A stretch of DNA of 64,000 nt from a bacterium (GTDB taxonomy: Bacteria > Planctomycetota > Planctomycetia > Isosphaerales > Isosphaeraceae): contig WGMM01000009.1 of assembly GCA_016125085.1 (NCBI GenBank), positions 186,001-250,000 of the forward strand, written 5' to 3'. The notes under the pieces were generated by a model that saw only the letters and a program-made list of their open reading frames with translations, did no database searches and had not been told where the DNA came from. A program made the translations under genes and the position numbers. Below, piece after piece: positions 25,824-35,822 of the stretch. How positions within the stretch are numbered: position 1 is the first letter of the stretch; every line of letters starts with the position of its first letter.

Positions 25824-25860
25824 AAGCCGGAACGGACGGTGAGACCGCCCGTTCCGGCTT
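25824..25860 (+). terminator. Terminator of the WD40 gene
   Basis: A 12-bp stem AAGCCGGAACGG/CCGTTCCGGCTT with an inner extension in the loop, followed by GTTTTG, 40 bases after the WD40 stop. Confidence 0.7.
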
Positions 25861-25892
25861 GTTTTGCGCCGGGATCATCGCCCGCTGCCTGA

Positions 25893-25920
25893 TTGACATG
25901 GCGAGAATCTCAGGTAAAAA
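25893..25920 (+). promoter_or_regulatory. Candidate sigma-70-like promoter
   Basis: A perfect TTGACA (25893-25898), a 16-bp spacer and TAAAAA (25915-25920, 4/6), lying between the WD40 terminator and the membrane-protein gene at 26002. It probably drives that gene. Confidence 0.5.
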
Positions 25921-26001
25921 GATAAAGAGGTTTCGGAATTTCGATATCGATCGAATTGTCGTATCAGATACGTGAATGCATCAAGTTTGAGGGTTATGCC
26001 G

Positions 26002-26670
26002 ATGAGAGTTCCACGCTGGTTCTGGACCGGTATTGCAGGGGGCCTGGTCGGTATGGCGATCTGGCTTGCGATCGGCTATTTCACGATGACTGAGGTCGGC
26101 TACGTCGCCTGGGGTGTCGGCTTTATCGTCGGAGCGGGCGTGCGTTACGGCGCATTCTCCGAAGACACCGACGAAAGCTTCCTCCAGGGGGCGTTCGCAG
26201 CGCTGACGGCCCTGGTTTCGATCATCGCCGCGAAATTGCTGCTGTTCTCGATCATTCTTGCGGGCCTGCAACCTCCAGAAATGCCGGAGCTTATCAACAA
26301 GATCACTTCGGACGATGCGATGATCGTGCCGATTGCGGATTCCGTCGTCGGCGAAATGTCCGAGCAGGGCAAAAAACTCAAATGGCCAAAGGGCTCGAAT
26401 CTCGAAACCGCCGAGAAAGAAGCGGATTATCCGCCCGGGGTCTGGAAGGAAGCGAAAAATCGGTGGGACTCTCTGGGCGAACCCCTACGTGAGGCCGCCC
26501 GAGAGGAACGCCGCCAGGCCCATCGCCAGATGGTGAACAGCCTCATGCCGTCGTTTTCGGAGGCATTCTCACCGGAGATGATCTTCTCTCCTCATGACCT
26601 TCTCTGGTTCGGCCTGGCTGCTGTTACGGCATTTCGAATTGGCGTGGGGACTTACGGAAGGGACGATTGA
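26002..26670 (+). CDS. Hypothetical membrane protein
   Basis: A 222-residue protein. Hydrophobic helices lie at about residues 8-28, 33-52, 68-90 and near the C-terminus (195-212), and a soluble, charged loop of about 100 residues lies between them. The N-terminal region resembles the four-helix membrane modules found in many planctomycete hypothetical proteins, but I cannot name a family. The ATG at 26002 has GAGGG eight bases upstream; in-frame GTG (25972) and ATG (25996) exist but are less well placed. Confidence 0.65.
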   Translation: MRVPRWFWTGIAGGLVGMAIWLAIGYFTMTEVGYVAWGVGFIVGAGVRYGAFSEDTDESFLQGAFAALTALVSIIAAKLLLFSIILAGLQPPEMPELINKITSDDAMIVPIADSVVGEMSEQGKKLKWPKGSNLETAEKEADYPPGVWKEAKNRWDSLGEPLREAAREERRQAHRQMVNSLMPSFSEAFSPEMIFSPHDLLWFGLAAVTAFRIGVGTYGRDD

Positions 26671-26716
26671 GGAGGATCGTTGCGAAATGGAATCGCCCGA
26701 CGTGTTCCTTTCCGAA

Positions 26717-28360
26717 TCAGGGGATCAACCGGCCGAGCCGGGCCGTGAAATCCTTTTGGGCCGGGGTCGTCGCCGAAGCCTGTGCGGCATCGAGGGCTTC
26801 ACGGGCTTTCACAGGCTCTCCGGTTTCGGCGAAATGAAGAGCTTTCAGGCCTGCCATCGAGAATCGTAAAGGATCCTTCTGCGAGAGCCCCGTCACGCTC
26901 TTGCCCGCCTTATCGATGGCTTCGGCGACATCATTCCGGGGTCGGCCTTCGACGATCATGACCACCGCTTCGAAAACGGCCCGGCGAGGTTCTTCGGCGA
27001 TTCGCGTGATCGTTTTGATTGCTTCTTCCGTATTCCCGAGCCACATCTGAAGGGCGAACAGTTTATTGGCCAGGTCAGCAGGTGCATCTGTCGCGGGCAG
27101 CGATTCGGCAAGCGCATGCGCGGCTTCGCCGATTCGGCCTGAATCGATCAGTCGATCCAGTGTTCGCTCCAGTTCGGCCCGGTTTTCGCCTTCGATTTTT
27201 GCCCCATTCGCCTGGCTTCCACTTTCCGGCGACGAAATCGCCCGGTCAATTTCCGCGATGCGGGCCAGGGCGTTTTCGATTTCGGTGGCCTGGGTTGTAT
27301 TGATCGGAGTCATCGTGGCCAGAATGCGCAGGGAATCGCGTTCCTGATCCAGCTGTTTCAGAGATCTCTGCTGCATCATCAGCGAGTAGCGGGTCGAAAA
27401 GTCATTTGGCGCAAGTAAGGCGGCTGTCGAAAGGGCATGAACCGTTCGCAGGGCGGCAAGGTCTTCGACCGGGTCGACAGAAACGGGGGCCGCATCGCGT
27501 GGAATGGCAACCGTACCGGTAGACTGGAGCAATTGCCCCAGCAGCTTCCAGTGATCGGCTTCTGTCGGCCGCTCTTCGATGAGATTCGCGGCGAGGCTGA
27601 TGCCCGCGAGATTCATCGGACGTGCCAGGTCGTCACGCCCATAAGCCGCCAGGCTGCCTGCGATGTTTCGCAGTGCCCGCGTAAGGGCCAGCCGCGAGGT
27701 CATGTCATAGGCACGAAACCCATTCGGATCATAATGGGCCTGGAGGAAGTCGAACGGGCGGACGGACGTTCCCGTGATGCTCTCGGCAGGGGCGAAAACG
27801 GCCGCAATCGGGTCGAAATGAATGCAGGCGTAGTCTTTGGCCGTGAAGAGCGTCGCACTCACCGCCGAGTTGGACGCATGGTCGGCCAGCATCACCGGTC
27901 GGCCAGCTGCGCTGACCAGTGACCGCCAGCCCGCATCGTTCCTGCTCAAGGCACTGGTCAGCCGGTTCTGCTGCTGATACAGGTCCGCACCGATGACTTC
28001 CAGACGTGCATCCGAAAAGACTTTGCGCTCAGGCCCGAAGTAATAGTCATAAAGCGCGGCATGGCCGTTGTGGAACGAAGCGAACTTCGGGGGCAGTTCT
28101 TTCGCCCCGGCCGCCTTCACGGCCTCATGCGGGAACCAGAGTGGCTCTTCGCCCCAGCCGATCGTGCGGCCTTCGCCAGCGTCTCGATAAAATTCACCAG
28201 TGGCGACCCACACCAGAACGAGGCTCACCAGGACAAGTGCCACGGCATTGCCAGGAGAAACGGCGGAAGCGGAGTCGCCCGATTTTCTTCCCGTCGATCG
28301 ACGTGCTCGAACGAACAGAGCCGTTCCTTCAGCCATGTTCGCCGCGGTGACGAACCCCAT
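26717..28360 (-). CDS. C-terminal part of a split membrane protein (periplasmic/TPR-like half)
   Basis: A 547-residue frame that continues, in the same frame, the gene at 28421-29629. Only 20 codons and one TGA (28421-28423) lie between them. The first ATG at 28360 falls inside what looks like a continuous protein (the bridging codons read ...LLSLQATRNSHQFAAA before it). It contains one hydrophobic helix (about 37-55), then a large soluble region with helical repeats that look TPR-like near residues 290-400 and 430-520. No catalytic motif is evident. I infer it is the C-terminal half of an interrupted gene rather than an independent start, since no ribosome-binding site precedes 28360. Confidence 0.6.
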   Translation of the reverse strand: MGFVTAANMAEGTALFVRARRSTGRKSGDSASAVSPGNAVALVLVSLVLVWVATGEFYRDAGEGRTIGWGEEPLWFPHEAVKAAGAKELPPKFASFHNGHAALYDYYFGPERKVFSDARLEVIGADLYQQQNRLTSALSRNDAGWRSLVSAAGRPVMLADHASNSAVSATLFTAKDYACIHFDPIAAVFAPAESITGTSVRPFDFLQAHYDPNGFRAYDMTSRLALTRALRNIAGSLAAYGRDDLARPMNLAGISLAANLIEERPTEADHWKLLGQLLQSTGTVAIPRDAAPVSVDPVEDLAALRTVHALSTAALLAPNDFSTRYSLMMQQRSLKQLDQERDSLRILATMTPINTTQATEIENALARIAEIDRAISSPESGSQANGAKIEGENRAELERTLDRLIDSGRIGEAAHALAESLPATDAPADLANKLFALQMWLGNTEEAIKTITRIAEEPRRAVFEAVVMIVEGRPRNDVAEAIDKAGKSVTGLSQKDPLRFSMAGLKALHFAETGEPVKAREALDAAQASATTPAQKDFTARLGRLIP

Positions 28361-28420
28361 GGCCGCCGCGAACTGGTGGCTGTTGCGGGTGGCCTGCAGG
28401 CTGAGCAGGCTGAAAAAACA

Positions 28421-29629
28421 TCACACCATGGCCCTGAAAGGCGAAAACGGGGCCAGATTCACCGGTGCAGTGGGCAGCTTCGACGATTTGAGCGGTTCGG
28501 TCGTCTTTTTCGATTTTTTGGATGGCTTATCGGCATTCGGCGTGCCCGAATCGGCCTGACCTGCCAGAGATCGGCCCCGGACACGGCACAAGGCCCAGCC
28601 CAATAAGGGAAATGCGAAGCTCACAAGGCCCAGGACCATGGCGACAAGATGCATCTTCATCGGCAACGGGAACGCAGGAAATGACTTCAGGCTGACTGAG
28701 ATCGCCTGGGGCAGAGTGGCGATCGTGATCTCGGCCGGGAATTCCCGAATCCCCAGGCTGCGGATGAATTGCGGGATCGGCGTCAGTTCGCCGATAGTGC
28801 GGAAGACGGGGTTGCCCATCGTACCGACCAGCGAAAGCGGGAACAGCAGTCCCCGCAGGCCGTACGGATTGATCAGACAGGCGATGACCGAAAGGCTGCA
28901 GGCGGCGATCAGACGCCCCCACCATTCGCGGCGGTCGCGGCGCCACATGGAGGGTCGCAACGCGGCGTCCAGAATTCCCATCGCCAGAATCACGAACCCC
29001 AGCGCGAACAGGCCCTGGATATTCACCCAGCAGAGAAACACGGCCGGCAGGAGCCAGACGTACCGGGGCCGTTCCAGCCAGCGGAAAACCACCCAGATCA
29101 CGACCGACATGCACAAGAGCGAGAGCGTCTCAGGCCTTATGTACATCCGCCCGGAAAGCACAAGCAAGCCTGGCAGCCAAGCGATGACCGCGACCCAGAC
29201 CGGCCAGCCCCGCCGGCGACAGCCGAGCAGCAGAAGCCCCACGGCCGCGGTCGTGATGACGGCCTTCGCCAGGTTCAGGAGCGGCACTCCGCCGATCTGA
29301 TAACCCAGCGAGATCAGTACCTGGAAACCCCAGTGCAGGTCGATCCATTCCGCATTCGGAACGGTGTAGGTGTAGATGTCCTTGTGTGGTACTCGGCCTT
29401 CGGTTCGGATCAGGTCGCCGGTGCGCAGGTGCCACCAGAAGTCGGTGTCCTTCAGGGGGAAGAAACCCAGCAGGAAAGTGAGTGCCAGAAATGTCGCCGC
29501 GGCAAGGAATTTCAGCGGATGCGGCAGGCGTTCGCCAGGCCCGCAACGCTTTTCGGGAATGGACTCGCTCGGTTCGTCCGGGGCTTCGGCCACGGGTTCC
29601 GAATTTCGTTTCAGGCCGCTGGGTGGCAT
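28421..29629 (-). CDS. N-terminal part of a split multi-pass membrane protein
   Basis: A 402-residue frame with a soluble 40-residue start and about eight hydrophobic helices, ending at an in-frame TGA (28421-28423). A conserved-looking D-x-D-x-W-W-H motif (DTDFWWHLRTGDLI) sits near residue 60, as in some polytopic glycosyltransferase-like or planctomycete membrane proteins. The codons just past the TGA stay in the same frame and read CFFSLLSLQATRNS, a plausible next membrane segment that continues to the frame starting at 28360. The likeliest explanation is a TGG to TGA change at a tryptophan, a sequencing error, or readthrough. Confidence 0.6.
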   Translation of the reverse strand: MPPSGLKRNSEPVAEAPDEPSESIPEKRCGPGERLPHPLKFLAAATFLALTFLLGFFPLKDTDFWWHLRTGDLIRTEGRVPHKDIYTYTVPNAEWIDLHWGFQVLISLGYQIGGVPLLNLAKAVITTAAVGLLLLGCRRRGWPVWVAVIAWLPGLLVLSGRMYIRPETLSLLCMSVVIWVVFRWLERPRYVWLLPAVFLCWVNIQGLFALGFVILAMGILDAALRPSMWRRDRREWWGRLIAACSLSVIACLINPYGLRGLLFPLSLVGTMGNPVFRTIGELTPIPQFIRSLGIREFPAEITIATLPQAISVSLKSFPAFPLPMKMHLVAMVLGLVSFAFPLLGWALCRVRGRSLAGQADSGTPNADKPSKKSKKTTEPLKSSKLPTAPVNLAPFSPFRAMV

Positions 29630-29818
29630 GAGTTTACGTCCGACGTTCCCGGTTCGTGCGCAGGGGGAGGTGTTCCCGCATTGACGGCTATCGTATCATA
29701 GGAGCGTTCGGTGCTCCTACCCCGGACAGACCACTCGAATCGGCGTGCCCGTTCGGCACGTTTGGCTTCGTGTGAGCGGTCTTTCGGCGGTTTGCTGACA
29801 CGAACGAAGCATTGCGGG

Positions 29819-32323
29819 ATGGACCGCAGTCAAGGTGGAACCGAACCTTTCCGGAGCGGTTTCCACCGCAAGAATGAGCCCTCAGGACGACCTGCACCCT
29901 TGTCCCGCGAATTACTCAACGACCTGACCCCCGCCCAGCAGGAAGCCGTCACCACGATCGAGGGGCCGCTGCTTGTCGTCGCCGCCGCGGGGTCTGGCAA
30001 AACCCGCGTCATCACCCGCCGTGTCGCCCATATGCTCAGTAGCGGCATTCCGGGCGGTTCCATTCTGGCCCTGACGTTCACGAACAAGGCCGCCGGCGAA
30101 ATGAAAGAGCGGGTCGAAGCTCTGCGCCCGGGTTCGGGTGTCTGGCTGGGTACGTTCCACAGCCTGTGCGCGCGGCTGCTGCGGCAATACGGCAAAGCCG
30201 TCGGCCTGGATCCCGGCTTCACGATTTTCGACACGCAGGACCGGCTCAAGGCCGTCAAGCAGATCCTCGTGCCGCACGAAGAGCTGGTCGACCATCTGAA
30301 CCTTTCGGCCGACAAGATCGACAACATCATCAGCAGGGCCAAAAACGATCTTTCCGCACCAGTTCCCGGGCTTTCGTCCATCGATCGCGAGGCCGAAGAA
30401 AAGCTTCTGGCACTGGTCTATCGTGAATATCAGGAACTGCTGCGCCGACAAAACGCGGCCGATTTCGACGACTTGCTCACTTCCACCGTGGAACTGCTCA
30501 AGGAACATCCCGTCATCCGCCGCGAACTCGACCACCGCTTCCGTTACATCATGGTCGACGAATATCAGGACACGAACCTCGCCCAATATGCCATCCTGCG
30601 AGGTCTGAACGCCGAAGTGAAAAACTTGTGCGCCACCGGCGATCCCGATCAGTCGATTTATGGCTGGCGGGGGGCGAATCTCAATAACATCCTCGAATTC
30701 GAAAAAGACTACCCCGGCTGCAAAGTCGTCAAGCTCGAACACAATTACCGAAGCACGAAAAACATTCTGGCCGTCGCCGATCATCTCATCAAATACAACA
30801 AAAAACGCAAGCCGAAGCAACTGCTGACTTCGAATCCCGGTGGCTCGCCGATTCGCGTGACGACCTACGGCAGCGAACGCAACGAAGCCGAGGGCGTCGC
30901 GGATCATATCGTCCGCCTGATCCGGTCCGGAAAATACAAGGCGGCCGATATCGCCGTGTTCTATCGTGTCTCGGCCCTTTCGCGAACGCTCGAAATGGCG
31001 ATCAAGCAGAGGGCCAAGTTGCCTTGCCAGATCGTCGGCGGCGTGTCGTTCTACGAACGCACCGAGATCAAGGACATCCTGGCCTACGCCCATGCGGCGA
31101 TGAATCCGAAAAATAACATCGCCCTGGCACGGATTATCAACACACCTACCCGAGGCCTCGGGAAAGTCGCCCTGGAGCGACTCGCCGACTACGCCAAAAC
31201 GCGTGGCATCCCTCTGGCTGAAGCGTGTCGGCAGGCTTCTGCCGTTCCGGGATTCAAGGACAGGATCATCGCCACCGTACGCGATTTCATCATGATGCTC
31301 GACGAACTCAAGCATCATTCAGAAACCGATCCGCCTGCCGAATTCATTGACCGCATCCGCCGCGAGACGGGCTATCAGGCCATGCTGGACAGCCTGCCCG
31401 ACGCCGAGGCCAAGGAACGCACGGATAACGTCCTTGAACTGATCACCGCCGCCCGCCAGTTCGAGGCCGATTCCGGTGAAAGCAATGCCAGCGTTCGTGA
31501 CTTCCTCGAGCAGGCCACGCTCTCTTCGGCCGTTGACCGTTGGGCCGACGACGGCGGTTCGATCACTCTGATGACGATGCACGCCGCCAAGGGGCTGGAA
31601 TTTCCCGTCGTCTTCATCGTCGGGCTTGAGGAAGGCATTCTGCCCCACCACCGGGCCAAAGAGAGCCCGTCGGAAATGGAAGAAGAGCGGCGGCTGCTGT
31701 TCGTCGGCATTACACGTGCCCAGAAAGAATTGTATTTGAGCCACTGCCGCGTGCGTGAGTTTCGTGGCTCGCGGTCCGCCACGATCGATTCGCCCTTCCT
31801 CCGCGAACTGCCCTTTGACTGCGTCGAACGCGTCAACCTGGCCGACGAAAGTACGAGCCCCGGCGGATACTGGAGCGAAGGCGGCTATTCTCGTCCGCGA
31901 ACGCCAGGCCTCGGCGGTACCGGCTATTCTTCCGGCCGCAGCCCTTATGCCGGATCGGCTGGGCCTGCATCGCGTGCGTCTCAAGATCCCTACGGCCCGA
32001 TTTCGAAACCAGCGCTTTCCGAAACACGGCCACGCATCATGACCGCGGGCGACCTGGCCCGGGCCCACGCGGCCAAGTCGGGCCAGGCAGGTGCAACGGC
32101 TTCGACGGCAGCACCTGTGGGACCAGGCCGGCCCGATCCGGCCGATTTTCGAATCGGCACGGCCGTGGCGCATCCGGCTTATGGCGTGGGCCGGGTCGTT
32201 TCTCTCGAAGGCAACGGCCCGAAAGCCAAGGCCAAAGTACGATTCGCCACGCGAGGCGAGGTCTCGTTCGTCATCGCACTCTCGCCGCTGAAAGTTCTCC
32301 CCGGGCGAAACTCAGGCGTTTGA
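29819..32323 (+). CDS. uvrD: UvrD/PcrA/Rep-type SF1A DNA helicase
   Basis: ATP-dependent 3'-5' helicase acting in nucleotide excision and mismatch repair, and in replication restart. The seven SF1A motifs are present: Walker A AAAGSGKTR (motif I), TFTNKAA (Ia), VDEYQDTN (II), GDPDQSIYGWRGA (III), LEHNYRS (IV), TMHAAKGLEF (V) and FVGITRAQKELY (VI). The C-terminal about 180 residues hold a Gly/Ser/Pro-rich linker and a PcrA-like domain (GVGRVVSLEG-like), which in PcrA binds RNA polymerase. The start is uncertain: ATG at 29819 gives 834 residues, but homologues start near TTG 29900 (LSRELLNDLTPAQQ). The 29630-29818 leader contains two small hairpins (29699-29719 and 29744-29760). Confidence 0.92.
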   Translation: MDRSQGGTEPFRSGFHRKNEPSGRPAPLSRELLNDLTPAQQEAVTTIEGPLLVVAAAGSGKTRVITRRVAHMLSSGIPGGSILALTFTNKAAGEMKERVEALRPGSGVWLGTFHSLCARLLRQYGKAVGLDPGFTIFDTQDRLKAVKQILVPHEELVDHLNLSADKIDNIISRAKNDLSAPVPGLSSIDREAEEKLLALVYREYQELLRRQNAADFDDLLTSTVELLKEHPVIRRELDHRFRYIMVDEYQDTNLAQYAILRGLNAEVKNLCATGDPDQSIYGWRGANLNNILEFEKDYPGCKVVKLEHNYRSTKNILAVADHLIKYNKKRKPKQLLTSNPGGSPIRVTTYGSERNEAEGVADHIVRLIRSGKYKAADIAVFYRVSALSRTLEMAIKQRAKLPCQIVGGVSFYERTEIKDILAYAHAAMNPKNNIALARIINTPTRGLGKVALERLADYAKTRGIPLAEACRQASAVPGFKDRIIATVRDFIMMLDELKHHSETDPPAEFIDRIRRETGYQAMLDSLPDAEAKERTDNVLELITAARQFEADSGESNASVRDFLEQATLSSAVDRWADDGGSITLMTMHAAKGLEFPVVFIVGLEEGILPHHRAKESPSEMEEERRLLFVGITRAQKELYLSHCRVREFRGSRSATIDSPFLRELPFDCVERVNLADESTSPGGYWSEGGYSRPRTPGLGGTGYSSGRSPYAGSAGPASRASQDPYGPISKPALSETRPRIMTAGDLARAHAAKSGQAGATASTAAPVGPGRPDPADFRIGTAVAHPAYGVGRVVSLEGNGPKAKAKVRFATRGEVSFVIALSPLKVLPGRNSGV

Positions 32324-32363
32324 TCCGCCCCTGTCTAGCTCGGTTTCGAAACGCCGATTTGAA

Positions 32364-35300
32364 TCAGATACCTGTTTTCGGCTTTGATTCTTGTTTCGGT
32401 TCGACTCTCGGCATGTTCGTTTTCGGATATTTCGAAGGCTCCCAACGGACTGGTCCATTACGTTCGGCCACTATTTCACCGAGATCTATCGGCGTATTCG
32501 GTTGGCCCGGTGAAGGTGGATCGATCCGAATCTGATGCGTCACTTTTCCCACCAGGACGTCGATCGCCAGTTCGTAATTCCCTGCAGGAAGACCTTTGAT
32601 GACGAATTGACCATCACGCGCCATTCGTTTTTCGAGGAGCGGAAACGACTCCAGAGCCTGATGGAGACTCTTTCCTTCTTCTGTTTCGAGATAACGCAAT
32701 CGTTCCTGGGCGTTCGAAACGTAATTGCCTTTCGAAAGTCGCAGTGGGTTGTCGGCTGTCGGTAGCAAGCGAAACGACGCCTGGGAGAGGTCGATCTGTG
32801 GCACAGAATCCGGCAATCGGATTTTGCCTTTCACTTCACGTCCGGGGCCGGCGGAGATCGTAATGTCACGATCGACGCGGGTCGTTCGCCCCGGTTCGAC
32901 GAGATAAGTCAACGAGACGTTGGGCTGATCTCTGCTGGCAACCCCGTTCAGTCGGTAAAGGAAGCTGACTTTTCCGGGTATGACATTATCGATCCGGAAA
33001 GACCCATCAGGCCCCCGTTCGATCGTCGTATTCGGCCTGATTTCGCCCGGTTTTCCGATTGCATAGTCCATGACGATCGACGATGCGAGATCTGGCTTGC
33101 CCCCCCGTTTGAGCGAACCTTCGATTCGCCCGTACTGTTTGAGCTGCCAGCGATATTCTCCTCGATTCGAATTCGCCTCGAGCTTTTCCATCAGTGCACC
33201 GGAATCGTGCAGGATGACGATCTCTTCGAGCTGTTCGGGGTTGCGAAAATCGAATTTGCCGTTTTCGTCAGTTACCGGGATTTCACGCCTGCGAGCCGTT
33301 CGGACGATCTCACCGTTCTCGATCCAGGGAAAATCGTTTTCGGTGATCGCTCCGAGCTTCACGCCCGCAAGAGGTTTACCCGCGAGATCCAGGACCTGGC
33401 CCCGATATCTCGGCCACTGATCGGCCGGGATCGCGTCCATCGTAATATCCAGGCGGAGTGGGCAATCGGCCAGCGTGTAAGGCCCGGTAATGTAAGGCCG
33501 AAATCCGTCTGCTTCGAATACGAAACGGAACTTCTTCGGAACTGTGGAAACGAGTCCGAAAGTGAACTTCCCCTCAGTGAAATCCGAATGGTTTCGTTTT
33601 TCCCAGAGCGAATCCTGCTCCCGGAGTTCTTCGAATGTGACGACGAATTGCTCGACCGGTCGTCCGTTGTCGCTCGCTTTCACGTTTCCCTCAGCCGAGA
33701 CCGACTTTCGAAGCCTGATACGCTTTTCCTCGTCGTCTCCCGAAAGAAAGCCTTCCATCGTGTAAACGAATCCGAACTTGTGCACGTCGACTTGAAAATC
33801 CTTGTCGACTGGAATGTCTTCGAATTCGAAACTCCCGTCGGCTTTTGTCTTTTTGTCGTCAGTTCGAAAAGAGTTCCGAGCGGACAGCAGCGTCAGCTCG
33901 ACGGTCGCATCCTGTACAGGCTCGTCATTTTCGTCCGTTACGATGCCACGTAGTGATCGGCCTTCACTGAGATTCATCGTCAAGAACTCAAGTTCTTTTC
34001 CTGCGAGTTTCGCCATCGAAAAATGAAACCCGAATCCAGGTTTCGTCGCCACGAATCCTTCGAAACCACGTTCGTCGATGTGCTCGAATCGGAATTCGCC
34101 ATCGGTGCCGGTTTTGCAGGTATCCGGCTCATGAAAGAGACGCTTCCGAATGCGATGGACGACCGCGTCTTGCACAGGTTTGCCGTCAGGATCGAGGACT
34201 TTTCCACGAAGAGTGACTCCGCGTGAGAGTCGGATCGAAGCACCTTTGGCGACGAGTTCGTCGTAGGGTGCGAGATCCGGGTCGAACCTGACGTGTTCGA
34301 ATCGGAAATCCGGGTGTACGAATTGAAGAAGTGCGAACCTCGGCGTGTCGGGTATCACTGCAAGCTGGAATTTCCCTTCCTGATCGGTCATGACCGGGGG
34401 AAGTCGTTTGATTTCGAAATCCATGGCGTTTCGTTCGCGGTAGAGGAACGTCACTTGGACACCCCGGACCGGTTCGTTGTCTGTGTCGAAGACCGTGCCA
34501 GCGATTCTTAGTGTCGCTCGTGGATCAGCCGGCTCAATTTTCGGAGTCCCGGCTTTCGAATCTGCATCCCCGGATGGTTGCTGAAGCGGTGGCGTTTCCG
34601 CCACGATTTTCGGGACGACAGGCAGAGCCGCGAGAATCGCCACGACCGTGCATGTCGCGAGCGCATTTCGCGAGAGTCTCGGCGTACGGCGAGACTCGTT
34701 CGTATCGGTCATGTTCATGATCCTCCTGCGGATCGCGGGGTATCTATGCGTCAAGCTGAGGGTGGGTGTGATCGGCCAGATTCCGGCCGAACGGCGACTC
34801 GACCACACGATCAGTCGCAGGAATGACTCAGCGCATTCTCCGCCGGTCAGGGCCGAAGCCTCTTGAGCTGCATCGTCGCAGGCCAGTTCGCGGAAATGGC
34901 GAGTGAGTCGCTGTGAAATCCAGAGAGCCGGGCAGAAGAAGAAAACGATCCCGACCGCTCTCTCGAACGCAAGCGTCCATAAGTCGGCCCGGCGGACGTG
35001 GGCCAGTTCGTGAGCGATTGCCCATCGGCAAAGGCCTTCGTCGAAATTGCGGAAGAATTCGTCGGGCACGAGCAACCGGGGCCGAAACAGGCCAATCACG
35101 GCTGGAGTGGCGACGGCCGAAGTCGCAATGATTTCGGGCACGCGACTCAGACCCATGTCATTCGCCAGGTCGGTGACCAGTAAAATGTCATCGCCCGCAA
35201 CCGGTGCCGAGTTTTGGCGTAATCGATCCAGGATAATTCGGTGTCGCACCATGCAAACGGTGGCCAGAAACATGCAGGCGACAGCCCAATACAGCATCGT

Positions 35301-35807
35301 ATGTTTCGTTTCGATGTTCGATTCGAGAAATGCTATCGCACGGGTGAGACGTGCTTGTTCGAAACCATTCGATGCCGTCGCGGCTTCATTCGAAACACGA
35401 TCTGTCATGTCCTGGTTTTCTGTACCTGCGGATTCTGTCGCGAATTCGATAGTATTTACCGTCGTCGTCAGGCTTTCCAGCGGGGCTGTCCGCATGGCTC
35501 GCGGCGGTTTCGCCGGTACGGCGAGCTGGCTTCCATTCGTGTCGCCGAGAGTTCGATCGACGCTCCCCGGTACTTCGAAAGTCACTGGCAGCGGGTAGAT
35601 GACGCACAGCACGGCCGCGACCGTTTTGACCGGCACGAGCAGAAACAGGGCATGCGACGCGGCGTTACTGATCCGGTGTCGGAAAACCGTTCGGATCGAT
35701 CCGACGGCCAGCAGAGTGATGCAGCCCGCGATGAAAGCCGCGCGCATCGCGTTCGACCACAACAATTGAAAGTCATCGAAATTCAGGAACGTTCCGAAAA
35801 TTTCCAT
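32364..35807 (-). CDS. Very large M56 protease with carboxypeptidase-regulatory-like repeats
   Basis: A 1147-residue protein. Residues 1-400 form an M56 membrane module with hydrophobic helices at about 22-40, 55-72 and 170-187, the zinc motif HELAH at residues 266-270, and ELACDDAA about 43 residues later as the third ligand. A further hydrophobic stretch lies near residues 385-410. From about 430 to the end are at least five beta-sandwich repeats of the carboxypeptidase regulatory-like type, each with a G-x-V-(x)-D-x-(x)-G-x-P-(V/L)-x-G(A)-x-V pattern (for example VFDTDNEPVRGVQVTF, VLDPDGKPVQDAVVH, VTDENDEPVQDATVEL). M56 proteins signal by cleaving BlaI-type repressors, and the blaI here lies 15 bases upstream. 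The repeats may be the envelope sensor. Its AGGAG site precedes the ATG. Confidence 0.88.
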   Translation of the reverse strand: MEIFGTFLNFDDFQLLWSNAMRAAFIAGCITLLAVGSIRTVFRHRISNAASHALFLLVPVKTVAAVLCVIYPLPVTFEVPGSVDRTLGDTNGSQLAVPAKPPRAMRTAPLESLTTTVNTIEFATESAGTENQDMTDRVSNEAATASNGFEQARLTRAIAFLESNIETKHTMLYWAVACMFLATVCMVRHRIILDRLRQNSAPVAGDDILLVTDLANDMGLSRVPEIIATSAVATPAVIGLFRPRLLVPDEFFRNFDEGLCRWAIAHELAHVRRADLWTLAFERAVGIVFFFCPALWISQRLTRHFRELACDDAAQEASALTGGECAESFLRLIVWSSRRSAGIWPITPTLSLTHRYPAIRRRIMNMTDTNESRRTPRLSRNALATCTVVAILAALPVVPKIVAETPPLQQPSGDADSKAGTPKIEPADPRATLRIAGTVFDTDNEPVRGVQVTFLYRERNAMDFEIKRLPPVMTDQEGKFQLAVIPDTPRFALLQFVHPDFRFEHVRFDPDLAPYDELVAKGASIRLSRGVTLRGKVLDPDGKPVQDAVVHRIRKRLFHEPDTCKTGTDGEFRFEHIDERGFEGFVATKPGFGFHFSMAKLAGKELEFLTMNLSEGRSLRGIVTDENDEPVQDATVELTLLSARNSFRTDDKKTKADGSFEFEDIPVDKDFQVDVHKFGFVYTMEGFLSGDDEEKRIRLRKSVSAEGNVKASDNGRPVEQFVVTFEELREQDSLWEKRNHSDFTEGKFTFGLVSTVPKKFRFVFEADGFRPYITGPYTLADCPLRLDITMDAIPADQWPRYRGQVLDLAGKPLAGVKLGAITENDFPWIENGEIVRTARRREIPVTDENGKFDFRNPEQLEEIVILHDSGALMEKLEANSNRGEYRWQLKQYGRIEGSLKRGGKPDLASSIVMDYAIGKPGEIRPNTTIERGPDGSFRIDNVIPGKVSFLYRLNGVASRDQPNVSLTYLVEPGRTTRVDRDITISAGPGREVKGKIRLPDSVPQIDLSQASFRLLPTADNPLRLSKGNYVSNAQERLRYLETEEGKSLHQALESFPLLEKRMARDGQFVIKGLPAGNYELAIDVLVGKVTHQIRIDPPSPGQPNTPIDLGEIVAERNGPVRWEPSKYPKTNMPRVEPKQESKPKTGI

Positions 35808-35822
35808 CGCTTACCGCTCCTC

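Noticed and set aside
29699..29760. Two short hairpins in the uvrD leader as an attenuator
   Set aside because: Stems are short (7 and 6 bp), the second has only TTT after it, and no leader peptide is visible; may be chance.
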